From NCBI RefSeq assembly GCF_000614185.1, contig NZ_BAKM01000025.1:25202-89201 (forward strand): DNA of 64,000 nucleotides, in the 5' to 3' direction. Numbering within the stretch: the stretch's first letter is position 1; every line of letters starts with the position of its first letter. Both the position numbers and the translations under genes were made by a program. The notes under the pieces are model-generated. The model was not told where the DNA came from. It saw only the letters and a list, made by a program, of their open reading frames with translations, and did not search any database. The stretch comes from Phocaeicola sartorii JCM 17136 = DSM 21941. Lineage in GTDB: Bacteria > Bacteroidota > Bacteroidia > Bacteroidales > Bacteroidaceae. Shown piece by piece: positions 45,328-56,923 of the stretch.

Positions 45328-46544
45328 TTAATATCCCAATTCTTTTTCCAAAGAATCATATTCAGCTCTATTTAACTTCCAATAGATATTCAGCAAATAA
45401 TTTCCCCACAAAGCTTTATTGTCAGGCTTTAATTCTTTTGCCTTTTCATAATATGGTTTAGCTTTTTCATACAACTCTTTAATCTTACTTTCGTTTTCAT
45501 TGTATTTAGGATCATCAATAGCTAATTTTGCATTTTCCTCAACAATAATCTGAGCTGGGAAGAAATAACAATCACCAATCTTTGAATATGCTTCAGCAAC
45601 TAAATCTCCATTATTCGAAATAATCTTGTTAAATGTAACAATTGCATCATCATATTGCTTTTTTCATACAATAAGATACCTTTTACATAAAGATAGTACG
45701 GAGTTTCGCTAGTAGCAAGCAGTTTGTTGATTTGAGCCAGACCTTCATCAACCATACCTTTTTGAATGTAATAATCCATAATATTACCTACAAAATATTC
45801 TTGCTTAGGGAACAATTCAGTACCTTCTTTGATTACTTCAAGCCATTTGGCTGAGTCACCACCTTCTTTCTGAGCATATGTTTCAGCCAAGCACATCAAC
45901 GCTCTATAACCTTCCTCTTTATGATTCTTACCAATGTTACCATATTTGATGACAGCTTGATTATCTTTCAGCATATTAGCAGCTAAAGTCGCATAGCAAG
46001 CATATAATGCATTCAATGTATCAGCCTTCAATGCTGCATCATCAGCAAACATAGGTTCGTTTACTACATCAACAAACAATCCAAAATACTTTAAAGCGTC
46101 AGCATAATCTCCTTTATTGTAAGCATCGCCACCACCATTAATCAAATTCAAACGTAAAGCCTTCAAAGCATCTGCATTCTTCTTTCTGAATTTCAGTTTC
46201 TTTAATTCACCACTTTGAACCTTAGCTTGCTCTATTTCATCGCATTTCAAGTAGAAATCATACATCTTAGCTAAACTGTTATAAAGCTTAGTTGTATCAG
46301 CTTGACCTCCAGGTAAATAAAGTTTCATGTTCTCTTCATCATAAATTGCTTTCTGAAAATCTCCGGCTAATTTCCATGTTTCCGGATCATTAGCAGTCTC
46401 AGGATTAGTTAAAGCCGGTTCGATAGCTTTTGCAGCTTCTTCAGGTTTGCTTTTCAAGGATTTAGCCTCCTTAACAACACTTACTTGTGCAGACACAAAG
46501 CAAGTTGTTAACAATAAAGCCACTGTAAATAATACTTTTCTCAT
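45328..46544 (-). CDS. TPR-repeat periplasmic protein, one frameshift
   Basis: A signal peptide (VLFTVALLLTTCFVSAQ) and a series of TPR-like helices are read for 314 residues. One A appears lost in the A run at about 45659-45664 (GAAAAAAGC for GAAAAAAAGC), after which KKQYDDAIVTFNKIISNNG and KPYYEKAKELKPDNKALWGNYLLNIYWKL follow to the stop at 45328. Restored length is about 405 residues. Proteins of this kind are common next to gyrA in Bacteroides. It starts 30 bp after gyrA on the same strand and is probably co-transcribed. Confidence 0.8.
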
Positions 46545-46574
46545 GATTTTGTGGATTTAATAATACAATTTATT

Positions 46575-49133
46575 TTATTCTTCACTATTTGCTCCGGTAG
46601 TTAAATCTGAATTAGTGATATTACCACCCTTTTCTTCAGCTGTATTTTCAGGATCTGCATTTAAATTTTCATCCGTAACCTCTTCTTCTTCAGATGTCAC
46701 CTTACATACAGAACCAATTTGGTCATTACGTTTCTCCAGATTTATCAATCGTACGCCTTGAGTTGCACGTCCCATAATGCGGACCTCAGCAACTTTCAAA
46801 CGAATTGTAATGCCAGATTTATTAATAATCATCAAGTCATTCTCATCGGTAACAGACTTGATGGCCACTAACTTACCTGTTTTATCTGTAATATTCAACG
46901 TTTTTACACCCTTACCGCCACGATTAGTCTTACGATAATCTTCGATATCAGAACGTTTACCATATCCTTGTTCTGAAACCACCATAATTGACTCCGTTTC
47001 AGTGTCTTTTATACAAACCATACCGATAACTTCATCACCGCCATCTTCATCCAAAGTCATACCACGTACCCCCGTAGCCGTACGTCCCATAACACGAACT
47101 GTATTTTCATGGAAACGAATTGCACGGCCATTACGGTTAGCAATAATGATTTCATTATCACCATTAGTCATGCGAACTTCAATCACTTTGTCATCCTCAC
47201 GAATTGTTATCGCATTAACACCATTTTGGCGAGGACGTGAGTATTGTTCCAGCAAAGTTTTTTTAATGACACCATTCTTTGTACAGAACAGTACATAATG
47301 ACTATTGATAAACTCAGTATCATTAAGATTTTTCACACGTAAATACGCTGTAACGACATCATCAGAATCAATATTCAGCAAATTCTGAATAGCACGTCCT
47401 TTGGCATTTTTAGTTCCTTCGGGAATTTCGTAAACTTTCAACCAATAGCACTTACCTTTTTGAGTAAAGAACATCATAGTATTGTGCATTGTAGCCGGAT
47501 AAATGTGCTCTACAAAGTCTTCATCACGGGTCTCACTTCCCTTTGATCCTACTCCACCCCTGTTTTGGGCACGGAATTCTGAAAGAGGAGTACGTTTGAT
47601 ATATCCCATGTGAGAGATAGTGATAACCATTTGATCATCAGCATAAAAATCTTCTGGATTAAATTCTTCTGAAGAATATACTATTTCAGAACGACGGGCA
47701 TCTCCGTATTTATCTTTTACCTCTATCAATTCATCTTTGATTACTTTTTTACAAAGTTCGTCATTCGAAAGAATTTCTTCATAATAAGCAATCTGTTTCA
47801 TGACCTCTTCATACTCTGCGTGAAGCTGGTCCTGCATCAGACCTGTCAATTGTCGCAAACGCATTTCTACAATAGCACGTGCCTGAATTTCACTCAGATT
47901 AAAACGTTCTATTAAACCTGCTATGGCATCATTAGGAGTCTTTGCAGCACGAATAATACGGATAACTTCATCAATATTATCAGAAGCTATAATCAATCCT
48001 TCAAGAATATGAGCACGTTCCTGTGCCTTCCGCAAATCATACTGAGTACGGCGAATTACCACATCATGGCGATGTTCTACGAAATATCTGATTAAGTCTT
48101 TCAGATTCAACATCTTGGGACGTCCATGAACCAAAGCGATATTATTTACGCCAAACGAGGTTTGCAAAGCTGTCATTTTGAATAGTTTATTCAATACGAC
48201 ACTAGCATTTGCATCACGTTTAACATCAATAACGATGCGCATACCTTCGCGGTCGGATTCATCGTTTACATACGAAATACCATCAATCTTCTTATCATTA
48301 ACTAAAGATGCGATATTTTCAATCAATTCCTTCTTATTCACATTATAAGGAATTTCATTGATTATGATCTTGTCATGAGTAGTATGAGTTTCGATCTCAG
48401 CCTTAGCACGCATCACCACTCTGCCACGTCCGGTTTCGTAAGCATCACGCACTCCGCTTATACCATATATATATCCGCCTGTAGGGAAATCGGGAGCTTT
48501 TACATATTGCATAAGCCCTTCGATATCAATATCATTATTGTCAATATAAGCAATACATGCATCGATTACTTCAGAAAGATTATGAGTAGGCATATTGGTT
48601 GCCATACCTACTGCAATACCGGATGCTCCATTTACCAACAAATTAGGGATTCGTGTCGGCATGACAGTCGGTTCCTGCAATGTATCATCGAAATTATTCT
48701 GAAAATCAACAGTTTCCTTATAAAGATCCTGCATCATCTCTTCACCAATTTTCTTTAGCCTTGCTTCCGTATAACGCATGGCAGCGGGGCTGTCACCGTC
48801 AACAGAACCGAAGTTACCCTGACCATCCACCAACGGATATCTCATAGCCCAGTCTTGAGCCATTCTGACCAAGGCGCCATACACGGAAGAGTCACCGTGC
48901 GGGTGATATTTACCCAAAACTTCACCTACAATTCTTGCTGATTTCTTATAAGCTTTATCGGAGGTATTTCCCAGTTCGATCATACCATATAAGATACGTC
49001 TATGAACCGGTTTAAAGCCATCGCGAACATCCGGGAGGGCGCGCGCAACGATTACTGACATTGAATAATCAATGTACGACGACTTCATTTCCTCTTCGAT
49101 GTTAATCTTTATAATTCTGTCTTGTTCTAGCAT
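46575..49133 (-). CDS. gyrA: DNA gyrase subunit A
   Basis: 852 residues. The catalytic tyrosine is Tyr121 ([10 protein letters not shown]), the quinolone-resistance region reads [19 protein letters not shown] with serine kept at the usual resistance position, and the C-terminal beta-pinwheel has GyrA-box-like repeats ([20 protein letters not shown]). The acidic tail is typical. GyrA breaks and rejoins DNA in the gyrase A2B2 complex. Intact. Its start faces clpC across a 362-bp gap. Confidence 0.97.
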   Translation of the reverse strand: MLEQDRIIKINIEEEMKSSYIDYSMSVIVARALPDVRDGFKPVHRRILYGMIELGNTSDKAYKKSARIVGEVLGKYHPHGDSSVYGALVRMAQDWAMRYPLVDGQGNFGSVDGDSPAAMRYTEARLKKIGEEMMQDLYKETVDFQNNFDDTLQEPTVMPTRIPNLLVNGASGIAVGMATNMPTHNLSEVIDACIAYIDNNDIDIEGLMQYVKAPDFPTGGYIYGISGVRDAYETGRGRVVMRAKAEIETHTTHDKIIINEIPYNVNKKELIENIASLVNDKKIDGISYVNDESDREGMRIVIDVKRDANASVVLNKLFKMTALQTSFGVNNIALVHGRPKMLNLKDLIRYFVEHRHDVVIRRTQYDLRKAQERAHILEGLIIASDNIDEVIRIIRAAKTPNDAIAGLIERFNLSEIQARAIVEMRLRQLTGLMQDQLHAEYEEVMKQIAYYEEILSNDELCKKVIKDELIEVKDKYGDARRSEIVYSSEEFNPEDFYADDQMVITISHMGYIKRTPLSEFRAQNRGGVGSKGSETRDEDFVEHIYPATMHNTMMFFTQKGKCYWLKVYEIPEGTKNAKGRAIQNLLNIDSDDVVTAYLRVKNLNDTEFINSHYVLFCTKNGVIKKTLLEQYSRPRQNGVNAITIREDDKVIEVRMTNGDNEIIIANRNGRAIRFHENTVRVMGRTATGVRGMTLDEDGGDEVIGMVCIKDTETESIMVVSEQGYGKRSDIEDYRKTNRGGKGVKTLNITDKTGKLVAIKSVTDENDLMIINKSGITIRLKVAEVRIMGRATQGVRLINLEKRNDQIGSVCKVTSEEEEVTDENLNADPENTAEEKGGNITNSDLTTGANSEE

Positions 49134-49244
49134 TTAAACAAATATTAATTATACATCTTTTTGGTTTACCAAAAACCACGCTAAAGTACTACTTTTATAC
49201 GACATACGAAACAAAACCCATAAAAAAGTTAAGTCCATTAAATG

Positions 49245-49266
49245 TTTTTACTTATATAAGTAAAAA
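49245..49266. repeat. Perfect 22-bp palindrome between gyrA and clpC
   Basis: TTTTTACTTAT followed by its exact complement ATAAGTAAAAA. It lies in the gene-free 49134-49495 gap, which otherwise holds only a small hairpin near 49163-49181 and the clpC promoter. Confidence 0.55.
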
Positions 49267-49445
49267 GTATCCCTATACCTTATTTAATAGTATATAACGA
49301 TTATCCCTCCCACTCCTCATTTACTCTTATGAATAGTTTGATGACAACCCTTATTTATACTTAATTTTTAGCTTTTCAAATCATGGCATACATTTTGTTA
49401 TGATAATATAAGTAAGAAAACAATGATATGCATTATTATTATGTG

Positions 49446-49453
49446 TATCTTTG
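49446..49453 (+). promoter_or_regulatory. -7 promoter box for clpC
   Basis: TATCTTTG, 42 bp before the clpC start codon. No clear -33 element. Confidence 0.55.
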
Positions 49454-49478
49454 CACAGTGGGAAATAAATACTATTTT

Positions 49479-49484
49479 AGGAGG
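49479..49484 (+). promoter_or_regulatory. AGGAGG ribosome-binding site for clpC
   Basis: A full AGGAGG lies 11 bp before ATG 49496. Such sites are rare in Bacteroidetes, which mostly do not use Shine-Dalgarno pairing. Confidence 0.55.
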
Positions 49485-49495
49485 ACGATAAATAT

Positions 49496-52018
49496 ATGAA
49501 CAATCAATTTACACAAAGAGTGTCCGATATCATCACGTATAGTAAGGAAGAGGCCAACAGACTACGGAATTGCTATATTGGTCCCGAACACTTGTTGTTG
49601 GGACTGATACGTGAAGGTGGAGGAAAAGCTATCGAGATTTTGTTTAATTTACAAATTAATTTACAGGATATAAAAGATCAGCTGGAAAACATTTTGAAAG
49701 AGGATGTGGAAGATGACACTGACTATGACGAGGATATTAACTTTAACGGCCAAGCATCCAAAGTGTTAAAGTTATGTATTTTAGAGGCTAAGTTGATGAG
49801 AAACATTGCAGCTGACACTGAACATATTTTATTAGCAATTATGAAGGTCAAGGATAATGCAGCTTTTGATGTATTGGAAAGCAGTGGCGTAACATACGAA
49901 AAAATAAAACTCACTTTACAACCGGACACCCATGCAGGTCTGGGCTTCAGTGAAGACGAGGATGAGGATGAAGACGAAGATATACGTCAGAATCCCAGTA
50001 GTAATAAATCAAGTGCGGCACAGCAGCAGGCACGCCCGGCACAAAAAAAACCAACCAATGACACTCCTGTACTCGACAATTTTGGCACAGATATGACAAG
50101 AGCTGCCGAAGAAGGGAAACTGGATCCTGTAGTTGGCAGGGTGAAGGAAATAGAGCGGCTGGCACAAATATTGAGCCGACGTAAGAAGAACAACCCTATT
50201 TTGATTGGCGAACCGGGAGTCGGCAAATCTGCTATTGTCGAGGGGCTTGCCTTGCGGATTGTGGAAAAGAAAGTATCACGCATCTTATTTGATAAACGCG
50301 TGATAGCCCTTGATATGACCGCCGTTGTCGCAGGCACTAAATATCGTGGACAATTCGAAGAACGCATTCGTTCCATTTTGAACGAATTGAAGAAGAATCC
50401 CAACATCATCCTTTTCATCGATGAGATCCACACCATTGTGGGAGCAGGTTCTGCGGCAGGCTCAATGGATGCCGCCAATATGCTGAAACCCGCATTAGCC
50501 AGAGGTGAGATTCAATGTATCGGAGCGACAACACTGAACGAGTACCGCCAAAACATAGAAAAAGACGGTGCACTGGAACGCCGGTTCCAAAAGGTTATTG
50601 TAGAGCCGACAACTGTAGAAGAAACACTTCAGATACTAAAAAATATCAAGGATAAATATGAGGATCATCATAATGTGAACTATACAGATGCGGCCCTTGA
50701 AGCCTGTGTGAAACTGACAGACCGATACATCACAGACCGTAACTTTCCCGACAAGGCGATAGACGCGTTGGATGAAGCCGGTTCGCGCGTACATCTTACT
50801 AATATCACTGTTCCCAAAGAAATTGAAGAACAAGAGAAACTGATTGATGAAATGAAATCTCTTAAAAATGAAGCTGTCAGGTTACAAAATTTCGAACTTG
50901 CCGCCAGCTTTCGTGACAAAGAGAAAGAATATACGAACCAGCTTGATATACTGAAAGAAGAATGGGAAAAAAATCTGAAAGAAAATCGGGAAACGGTAGG
51001 TGACGAACAAATAGCCGAAGTTGTCTCCATGATGTCAGGCGTGCCTGTACAGAGAATGGCACAAGCTGAAGGAATGAAATTATTAGGAATGAAAAACGAT
51101 CTGCTTTCTAAAGTTATCGGTCAGGACAAAGCAATCGCCACACTGGTTAAAGCCATTCAAAGAAGCCGTATAGGACTGAAAGATCCTAATAAACCGATTG
51201 GCACATTCATGTTTTTAGGTCCGACGGGTGTCGGAAAGACCCATCTTGCCAAGGAGTTAGCGAAACTAATGTTCGGCTCTGCAGATGCACTTATCCGCAT
51301 TGACATGAGTGAGTATATGGAAAAATTCACCGTATCCCGTCTGGTAGGAGCACCTCCCGGATATGTAGGTTATGAAGAAGGCGGACAACTGACGGAGAAA
51401 GTAAGACGCAAACCTTACTCCATCGTATTATTGGATGAAATTGAAAAAGCACATCCTGATGTGTTCAACATATTGTTGCAAGTGATGGATGAAGGCCGGT
51501 TAACTGACAGTTATGGCAGAACTGTAGACTTTAAAAATACCATAGTCATCATGACGTCCAATATTGGAACACGCCAACTGAAAGAATTCGGAAAAGGAAT
51601 CGGATTCGCCGCACAAGTCCGTACAGATGACAAAGAATACTCGCGCAGCGTGATTACAAAGGCCTTGAACAAGTCTTTTGCACCCGAATTCATCAATCGT
51701 TTGGACGAAATAATAACTTTCGACCAACTCGGCCTGGATGCACTGACCCAGATTATCGACATTGAACTTAAAGGTCTTTACAGCCGTATGGAAAACATTG
51801 GTTACAAGCTTGTTATTGACGAAGATGCCAAAAAGTTTGTAGCCACCAAAGGTTACGATGTACAATTCGGAGCACGCCCATTGAAACGTGCCATCCAAAA
51901 CAATTTGGAGGACGGAATTTCCGAACTGATACTTGGATCGGAAATGTCGGCTGGTGATACGGTCAAAGTAAACTATGACAAAGAAAAAGACACCCTTGTC
52001 ATGACTGTGGAAAAGTAA
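49496..52018 (+). CDS. clpC: ClpC-type AAA+ unfoldase
   Basis: 840 residues: Clp N-terminal repeat domain (residues 1-140), an acidic linker (EDEDEDEDE), AAA1 (GEPGVGKS, ILFIDEIHTIVGAG), a UVR-type coiled middle segment (SLKNEAVRLQNFELAASFRDKE) and AAA2 (GPTGVGKTHLAKELA, VLLDEIEKAHPDVF). The middle segment identifies ClpC rather than ClpA/ClpB. It feeds proteins to ClpP. Intact, single-gene transcript closed by a terminator. Confidence 0.96.
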   Translation: MNNQFTQRVSDIITYSKEEANRLRNCYIGPEHLLLGLIREGGGKAIEILFNLQINLQDIKDQLENILKEDVEDDTDYDEDINFNGQASKVLKLCILEAKLMRNIAADTEHILLAIMKVKDNAAFDVLESSGVTYEKIKLTLQPDTHAGLGFSEDEDEDEDEDIRQNPSSNKSSAAQQQARPAQKKPTNDTPVLDNFGTDMTRAAEEGKLDPVVGRVKEIERLAQILSRRKKNNPILIGEPGVGKSAIVEGLALRIVEKKVSRILFDKRVIALDMTAVVAGTKYRGQFEERIRSILNELKKNPNIILFIDEIHTIVGAGSAAGSMDAANMLKPALARGEIQCIGATTLNEYRQNIEKDGALERRFQKVIVEPTTVEETLQILKNIKDKYEDHHNVNYTDAALEACVKLTDRYITDRNFPDKAIDALDEAGSRVHLTNITVPKEIEEQEKLIDEMKSLKNEAVRLQNFELAASFRDKEKEYTNQLDILKEEWEKNLKENRETVGDEQIAEVVSMMSGVPVQRMAQAEGMKLLGMKNDLLSKVIGQDKAIATLVKAIQRSRIGLKDPNKPIGTFMFLGPTGVGKTHLAKELAKLMFGSADALIRIDMSEYMEKFTVSRLVGAPPGYVGYEEGGQLTEKVRRKPYSIVLLDEIEKAHPDVFNILLQVMDEGRLTDSYGRTVDFKNTIVIMTSNIGTRQLKEFGKGIGFAAQVRTDDKEYSRSVITKALNKSFAPEFINRLDEIITFDQLGLDALTQIIDIELKGLYSRMENIGYKLVIDEDAKKFVATKGYDVQFGARPLKRAIQNNLEDGISELILGSEMSAGDTVKVNYDKEKDTLVMTVEK

Positions 52019-52050
52019 AGAGTCCAAAGTTTCTCAAAAAAGAACAGACA

Positions 52051-52086
52051 AAATGTCAGATACCACCGTATCTGGCATTTTTTTTT
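52051..52086 (+). terminator. Intrinsic terminator after clpC
   Basis: AAATGTCAGATAC (52051-52063) pairs with GTATCTGGCATTT (52068-52080) around CACC, followed by T9. Confidence 0.9.
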
Positions 52087-52150
52087 GCCCATCAACCAAC
52101 AAAAAAACGATTTAAACGTATATACATAATAACTTAAAACCATAAATAGT

Positions 52151-54196
52151 ATGCAAAAAGGAAATATTGGGGTAACCACTGAGAACATTTTCCCCATCAT
52201 TAAAAAGTTCTTATACAGTGATCATGAAATATTCCTCCGTGAATTAGTTTCTAATGCAGTAGATGCCACACAGAAACTGAAAACCCTTGCATCTAAAGGT
52301 GAATTCAAAGGAGAAATGGGCGATCTTACCATTAAAGTAAGCTTAGGAAAAGACACCATCACCATCTCCGACCGAGGTATCGGACTTACAGCCGAAGAAA
52401 TCGACAAATATATCAATCAGATTGCTTTTTCAGGCGCCAACGACTTCCTTGAAAAATATAAAGACGACGCCAATGCCATCATCGGACACTTTGGACTGGG
52501 ATTCTATTCTGCCTTCATGGTAGCCAAAAAAGTGGAAATCATCACAAAATCCCACCAGGAAGGAGCACAAGCTGTGAAATGGACTTGCGATGGCAGTCCT
52601 GAGTTCACTATCGAAAACGTTGAAAAAGAAGACCGCGGATCGGATATCATCCTTTATATAGATGATGACTGCAAGGAATTTCTGGAAGAAGCACGCATCT
52701 CTTCATTGTTGACTAAATACTGCCGTTTCCTTCCTATCCCCGTAGCATTCGGCAAAAAGAAAGAATGGAAAGACGGAAAGCAGGTTGAAACCAATGAAGA
52801 CAATGTGATCAACGAAACCTATCCCTTGTGGACACGCAAACCGGTAGAGCTGAAAGACGAAGATTATAAGAAATTCTATCGGGAATTATATCCCATGGCA
52901 GACGAACCTTTGTTCTGGATCCATTTGAATGTGGATTATCCGTTCAATCTGACAGGTATTCTGTACTTCCCGAAAGTGAAGAGCAACATTGAGCTACAGA
53001 AAAACAAAATCCAACTTTACTGCAACCAGGTCTATGTCACCGACTCGGTAGAAGGTATCGTTCCGGACTTCCTGACCCTGTTGCACGGAGTGATTGACTC
53101 ACCGGACATCCCCTTGAACGTATCCCGTTCTTACTTGCAGAGCGATTCCAATGTGAAGAAAATCTCCACTTATATTTCCAAGAAAGTATCAGACCGCCTG
53201 CAAGCCATCTTTAAGAATGACCGCAAGGAATTCGAGGAAAAATGGGATGATTTGAAGATTTTCATCAACTATGGCATGTTGACTCAGGAAGATTTCTACG
53301 AAAAGGCTAATAAATTCGCTCTGCTGAAAGACACAGATGACAAATATTATACTTACGAAGAATATCAGAGTTTGATCAAAGATAATCAAACAGACAAGGA
53401 CGGCAACTTGATTTATCTGTATGCTACCCATGCAGACGAACAGTACAGCTACATTGATGCAGCAAAGTGTAAAGGCTACAACGTATTGTTAATGGACGGC
53501 CAGCTGGACGTAGCTATGGTAAGTATGCTTGAACAGAAATTTGAAAAGAGCCGTTTCACCCGTGTGGACAGTGACGTGATTGACCGTCTGATTGCTAAAG
53601 AAGAGCATAAGGATGCCAATCTGGAAGCCGGCCAGCGTGACATTCTGTCTTCCGTATTCCGCAGCCAGCTGCCACAGATGAAGAAAGTGGAATTCAATGT
53701 AGAAGCACAGTCTTTAGGCGAGACAGGAACTCCTATCATGATCACCCAAAGTGAATATATGCGCCGTATGAAAGAAATGGCCAACATCCAGGCAGGTATG
53801 AGCTTTTATGGAGAAATGCCGGATATGTTCAACTTGGTTCTGAATGTAGATCATAAACTGGTAAAACAAGTTTTGAATGATGCGGACAACTCTTGCAAGG
53901 CAGCTCTTGAACCTATCGAAGCCGAAATGACCAGTCTGAACAAACGCCACGATGAACTTCACAAAGCCCAGGAAGGCAAAAAAGCTGATGAAATACCTCA
54001 AGCGGAAAAAGATGAATTAAGTGATGTCGAGAAGAAATTGGCCGATGAAAAGACCAAGAAAGAAGCAGTATTGGGTAAATATGCAGGTGGCAACAAAGTA
54101 ATCCGCCAGCTGATTGACCTCGCTCTGTTACAAAACAATATGCTGAAAGGTGAAGCATTAACCAATTTTGTAAAACGCAGCATCGAATTGATTTAA
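52151..54196 (+). CDS. htpG: Hsp90-family chaperone HtpG
   Basis: 681 residues. The GHKL ATPase N-domain shows LYSDHEIFLRELVSNAVDATQK, DRGIGLTAEEI and GHFGLGFYSAFMVA; the middle domain has NVSRSYLQSD; the C-terminal part includes a lysine-rich insertion (RHDELHKAQEGKKADEIPQAEK) longer than in E. coli HtpG. It folds client proteins in an ATP-dependent way. Intact; terminator follows. Confidence 0.96.
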   Translation: MQKGNIGVTTENIFPIIKKFLYSDHEIFLRELVSNAVDATQKLKTLASKGEFKGEMGDLTIKVSLGKDTITISDRGIGLTAEEIDKYINQIAFSGANDFLEKYKDDANAIIGHFGLGFYSAFMVAKKVEIITKSHQEGAQAVKWTCDGSPEFTIENVEKEDRGSDIILYIDDDCKEFLEEARISSLLTKYCRFLPIPVAFGKKKEWKDGKQVETNEDNVINETYPLWTRKPVELKDEDYKKFYRELYPMADEPLFWIHLNVDYPFNLTGILYFPKVKSNIELQKNKIQLYCNQVYVTDSVEGIVPDFLTLLHGVIDSPDIPLNVSRSYLQSDSNVKKISTYISKKVSDRLQAIFKNDRKEFEEKWDDLKIFINYGMLTQEDFYEKANKFALLKDTDDKYYTYEEYQSLIKDNQTDKDGNLIYLYATHADEQYSYIDAAKCKGYNVLLMDGQLDVAMVSMLEQKFEKSRFTRVDSDVIDRLIAKEEHKDANLEAGQRDILSSVFRSQLPQMKKVEFNVEAQSLGETGTPIMITQSEYMRRMKEMANIQAGMSFYGEMPDMFNLVLNVDHKLVKQVLNDADNSCKAALEPIEAEMTSLNKRHDELHKAQEGKKADEIPQAEKDELSDVEKKLADEKTKKEAVLGKYAGGNKVIRQLIDLALLQNNMLKGEALTNFVKRSIELI

Positions 54197-54219
54197 CCAA
54201 TCTATCACATTTTGCTATC

Positions 54220-54254
54220 AAAGGCGTCGGAAAGTTCATTTCCGGCGCTTTTTT
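54220..54254 (+). terminator. Intrinsic terminator after htpG
   Basis: AGGCGTCGGAAA (54222-54233) pairs with TTTCCGGCGCTT (54239-54250) with one G-T pair, followed by T. Confidence 0.8.
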
Positions 54255-54325
54255 ATTCCGAAAAACGATTGGAAACGAAGAATTCTTTCTATATTTGGAG
54301 CGGTACATACAAAGATCCGACATCC

Positions 54326-56634
54326 ATGAAACATTATCTATATATACTTTTTCTTCTCTTTTTACTGCTTCCTCCCATCAATGCACAGAAAGTGGGGCTG
54401 GTACTGAGCGGAGGCGGTGCCAAAGGACTGACCCATATCGGTATTATCCGCGCGTTAGAAGAAAACGGCATCCCCATAGATTACATTGCAGGCACATCCA
54501 TGGGAGCCATTGTCGGTTCGCTTTATGCCATGGGCTATTCTCCCGATGAAATGGAGGTTTTACTCAAATCCGATGACTTTAAACGCTGGTATTCAGGCAG
54601 CGTGGAAGAGAAATACATCTATTATTTCAAGAAAAACCCTCCGACACCCGAATTTATCAACATCCGCATCTCCCTGAAAGACTCGCTGAAAAATGTCAAA
54701 CCTCAGTTTCTGCCTACCAGCATTGTAGACCCTATCCAAATGAATATCGTATTTCTGCAATTATTCGGTCAGGCAACCGCCGCAAGCAAAGCCAACTTTG
54801 ACAGTCTGTATGTCCCCTTCCGCTGCATAGCTTCGGATGTGTACAACAAAAGAGCGCTGATACTGAAAAAAGGAGACTTGGGAGATGCTGTGCGTGCCTC
54901 CATGAGCTTTCCCGCCATGTTCAAGCCTATCGAAATAGACTCGATACTGGCATACGACGGTGGAATTTATAATAATTTTCCCGTAAATGTGATGCGTGAC
55001 ACCTTCCATCCGGATGTCATTATAGGAAGCGCCGTATCCGCCAATCCGGGCAAACCCAAAGAGGGCGACATTATGGGGCAGCTGGAAAATATGATCATGC
55101 AAAAAACAGACTACTCTTTGCCCGATTCTCTCGGCATCCTCATGACTTTTAAATATGACGATGTTAATTTAATGGACTTCCAACGCTTTGACGAGTTGCA
55201 CGACATAGGTTATAAGCGTACTATAGAAATGATGGACTCCATAAAAAGCCGGATTCATCGAAGAATCAGCCCAGACAAGTGGAAGTTAAGCGATTGGCGT
55301 ATAAGAGCAATTTACCGGATTTCCGTTTCAAAAGAGTAAATATAACTGGTGCCAACGAACGGCAAAAGCAATATATACAAAAAGAGTTCCATGAAAACGA
55401 CTCCGATACCTTCACTATGGAGGATGTCAAACGAGCATATTTCCGCTTGTTGTCCGATAATATTATATCCGAAATCATTCCTCATGCCGTTTATAATGAG
55501 AAAGACCGAACCTACGACTTGAACCTCCAGATCAAAATGGAGGCCAATCTCTCCGTCCGTGTCGGTGGTAACGTGTCTTCCAGTGGCTCCAATCAAGTCT
55601 ATTTTGGTGCTTCCTATCAAAATTTGAACTATTATTCAAAAGAGTTTAATTTTGACGGACAGCTAGGCCGGGTCTACAACAACGTACAACTGGCAGCACG
55701 AATTGATCTTCCAACCAAACTGCCCACTTCTTACAAATTCATAGCCTCGATCTCTACCTTCGATTATTTCAAAGAAGCCAAATTCTTTTCCAACAAAGAC
55801 AATCCGGCTTTCAACAAAAAAAGGGAAGAGTTTGTAAAGTTGAAAGCAGCATTACCATTCCTAAGCCGTAAGAAAGCTGAATTCGGTGTGGGGATAGCCC
55901 GTATGGAAGACAGGTATTTTCAAACCAACATCATTGACTTCAGCGAGGCGAAGCATGATAAAAGCACTTATTCTATCTTTGGAGGATCTATCGTATTGGA
56001 AGGAAGTACTTTGAATGCCCGTCAGTTTGCTACACAAGGAAGTCGTGAAAAAATGGCTGCCCAAATTTTCACCGGTACAGAACATTTCAGACCGGGTACA
56101 TCAAAATTGACTAAAGACACGCCGGAGCCTTATAAAAAGGTACAATCCTGGCTTCAGGTTTCATATCAGAACGAAACATATCATAAACTGAATCCTAAGT
56201 TTACCTTAGGAGCATATCTGGAGGCTTATTACTCTTCCCGGAACTTCTCCAATAATTATACGGCTACATTAATGCAGGCAGGAGAATTCACTCCGACAGC
56301 CCATAGCAAAGTAACCTACAATGAAGCTTTCCGTGCCAACCAATATGCAGGAGCCGGTGTCATGCCCATCTATCAGTTGAGTGAGTCTTTTCAATTGCGC
56401 GGGGAGTTTTATGGATTCGTTCCCATCTTTCCTATCAAGAAAGATGAATATGGACAAGCATATTATGGGAAAGCTTTCACAAAATTCGAATATCTTGGAG
56501 AAATCTCATTAGTCTTTCAATTATCATTCGGCTCTATCAGCGCTTACGTAAATCACTATAGTTCACCGTCTAACGATTGGAATGTAGGTTTAACACTGGG
56601 CTGGCAGCTGTTTAATTCCCGTTTCATCGAATAA
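54326..56634 (+). CDS. Patatin-like phospholipase fused to outer-membrane beta-barrel, one frameshift
   Basis: From ATG 54326 a signal peptide (YILFLLFLLLPPINAQ) leads into a patatin domain: oxyanion hole GGGAKG, nucleophile GTSMG and catalytic Asp in YDGGIYNN. One G is missing near 55279 (GACAAGTGGAAG for GACAAGGTGGAAG). The frame then continues with a POTRA-like segment (FKRVNITGANERQKQYIQKEF) and a 16-strand-type barrel ending FNSRFIE. Restored length is about 769 residues. This architecture (like PlpD of Pseudomonas) is a type Vd-like autotransporter/outer-membrane phospholipase. An in-frame ATG at 54212 lies in the htpG terminator and is rejected. Confidence 0.88.
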
Positions 56635-56662
56635 TTTTTAGAAAAAAGTTTTAGTAAAACGC

Positions 56663-56692
56663 TTGCATTTTCAAAAAAAGTCCGTATCTTTG
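56663..56692 (+). promoter_or_regulatory. Promoter for the tRNA-Arg cluster
   Basis: TTG at 56663-56665 (-33) and TATCTTTG at 56685-56692 (-7), 19 bp apart; the first tRNA begins 31 bp later. Confidence 0.8.
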
Positions 56693-56723
56693 CACCCGTT
56701 AAAACGAAAGAACAATAAACAAT

Positions 56724-56797
56724 GGCCGCGTAGCTCAACTGAATAGAGTAGCTGACTACGGATCAGCCGGTTACAGGTTTGAATCCTGTCGCGGTCA
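56724..56797 (+). tRNA. tRNA-Arg(ACG), copy 1
   Basis: 74 nt with acceptor arms GGCCGCG/CGCGGTC, anticodon arm GCTGA-CTACGGA-TCAGC (anticodon ACG, reading CGN after A-to-I change) and T arm ACAGG-TTTGAAT-CCTGT. CCA is not encoded. Confidence 0.95.
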
Positions 56798-56828
56798 CTA
56801 CCAAAAGAAGTTTGATTAGTTTTACAAT

Positions 56829-56902
56829 GGCCGCGTAGCTCAACTGAATAGAGTAGCTGACTACGGATCAGCCGGTTACAGGTTTGAATCCTGTCGCGGT
56901 CA
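56829..56902 (+). tRNA. tRNA-Arg(ACG), copy 2
   Basis: Identical in sequence to copy 1, 31 nt downstream, in the same transcript. Confidence 0.95.
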
Positions 56903-56923
56903 CAGCTAAAAATATTAAACAAC

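Noticed and set aside
46575..49133. Quinolone-resistance change in GyrA
   Set aside because: The serine of the HGDSSVYG segment is kept; the glycine at the next usual position cannot be called a resistance change without the species reference.
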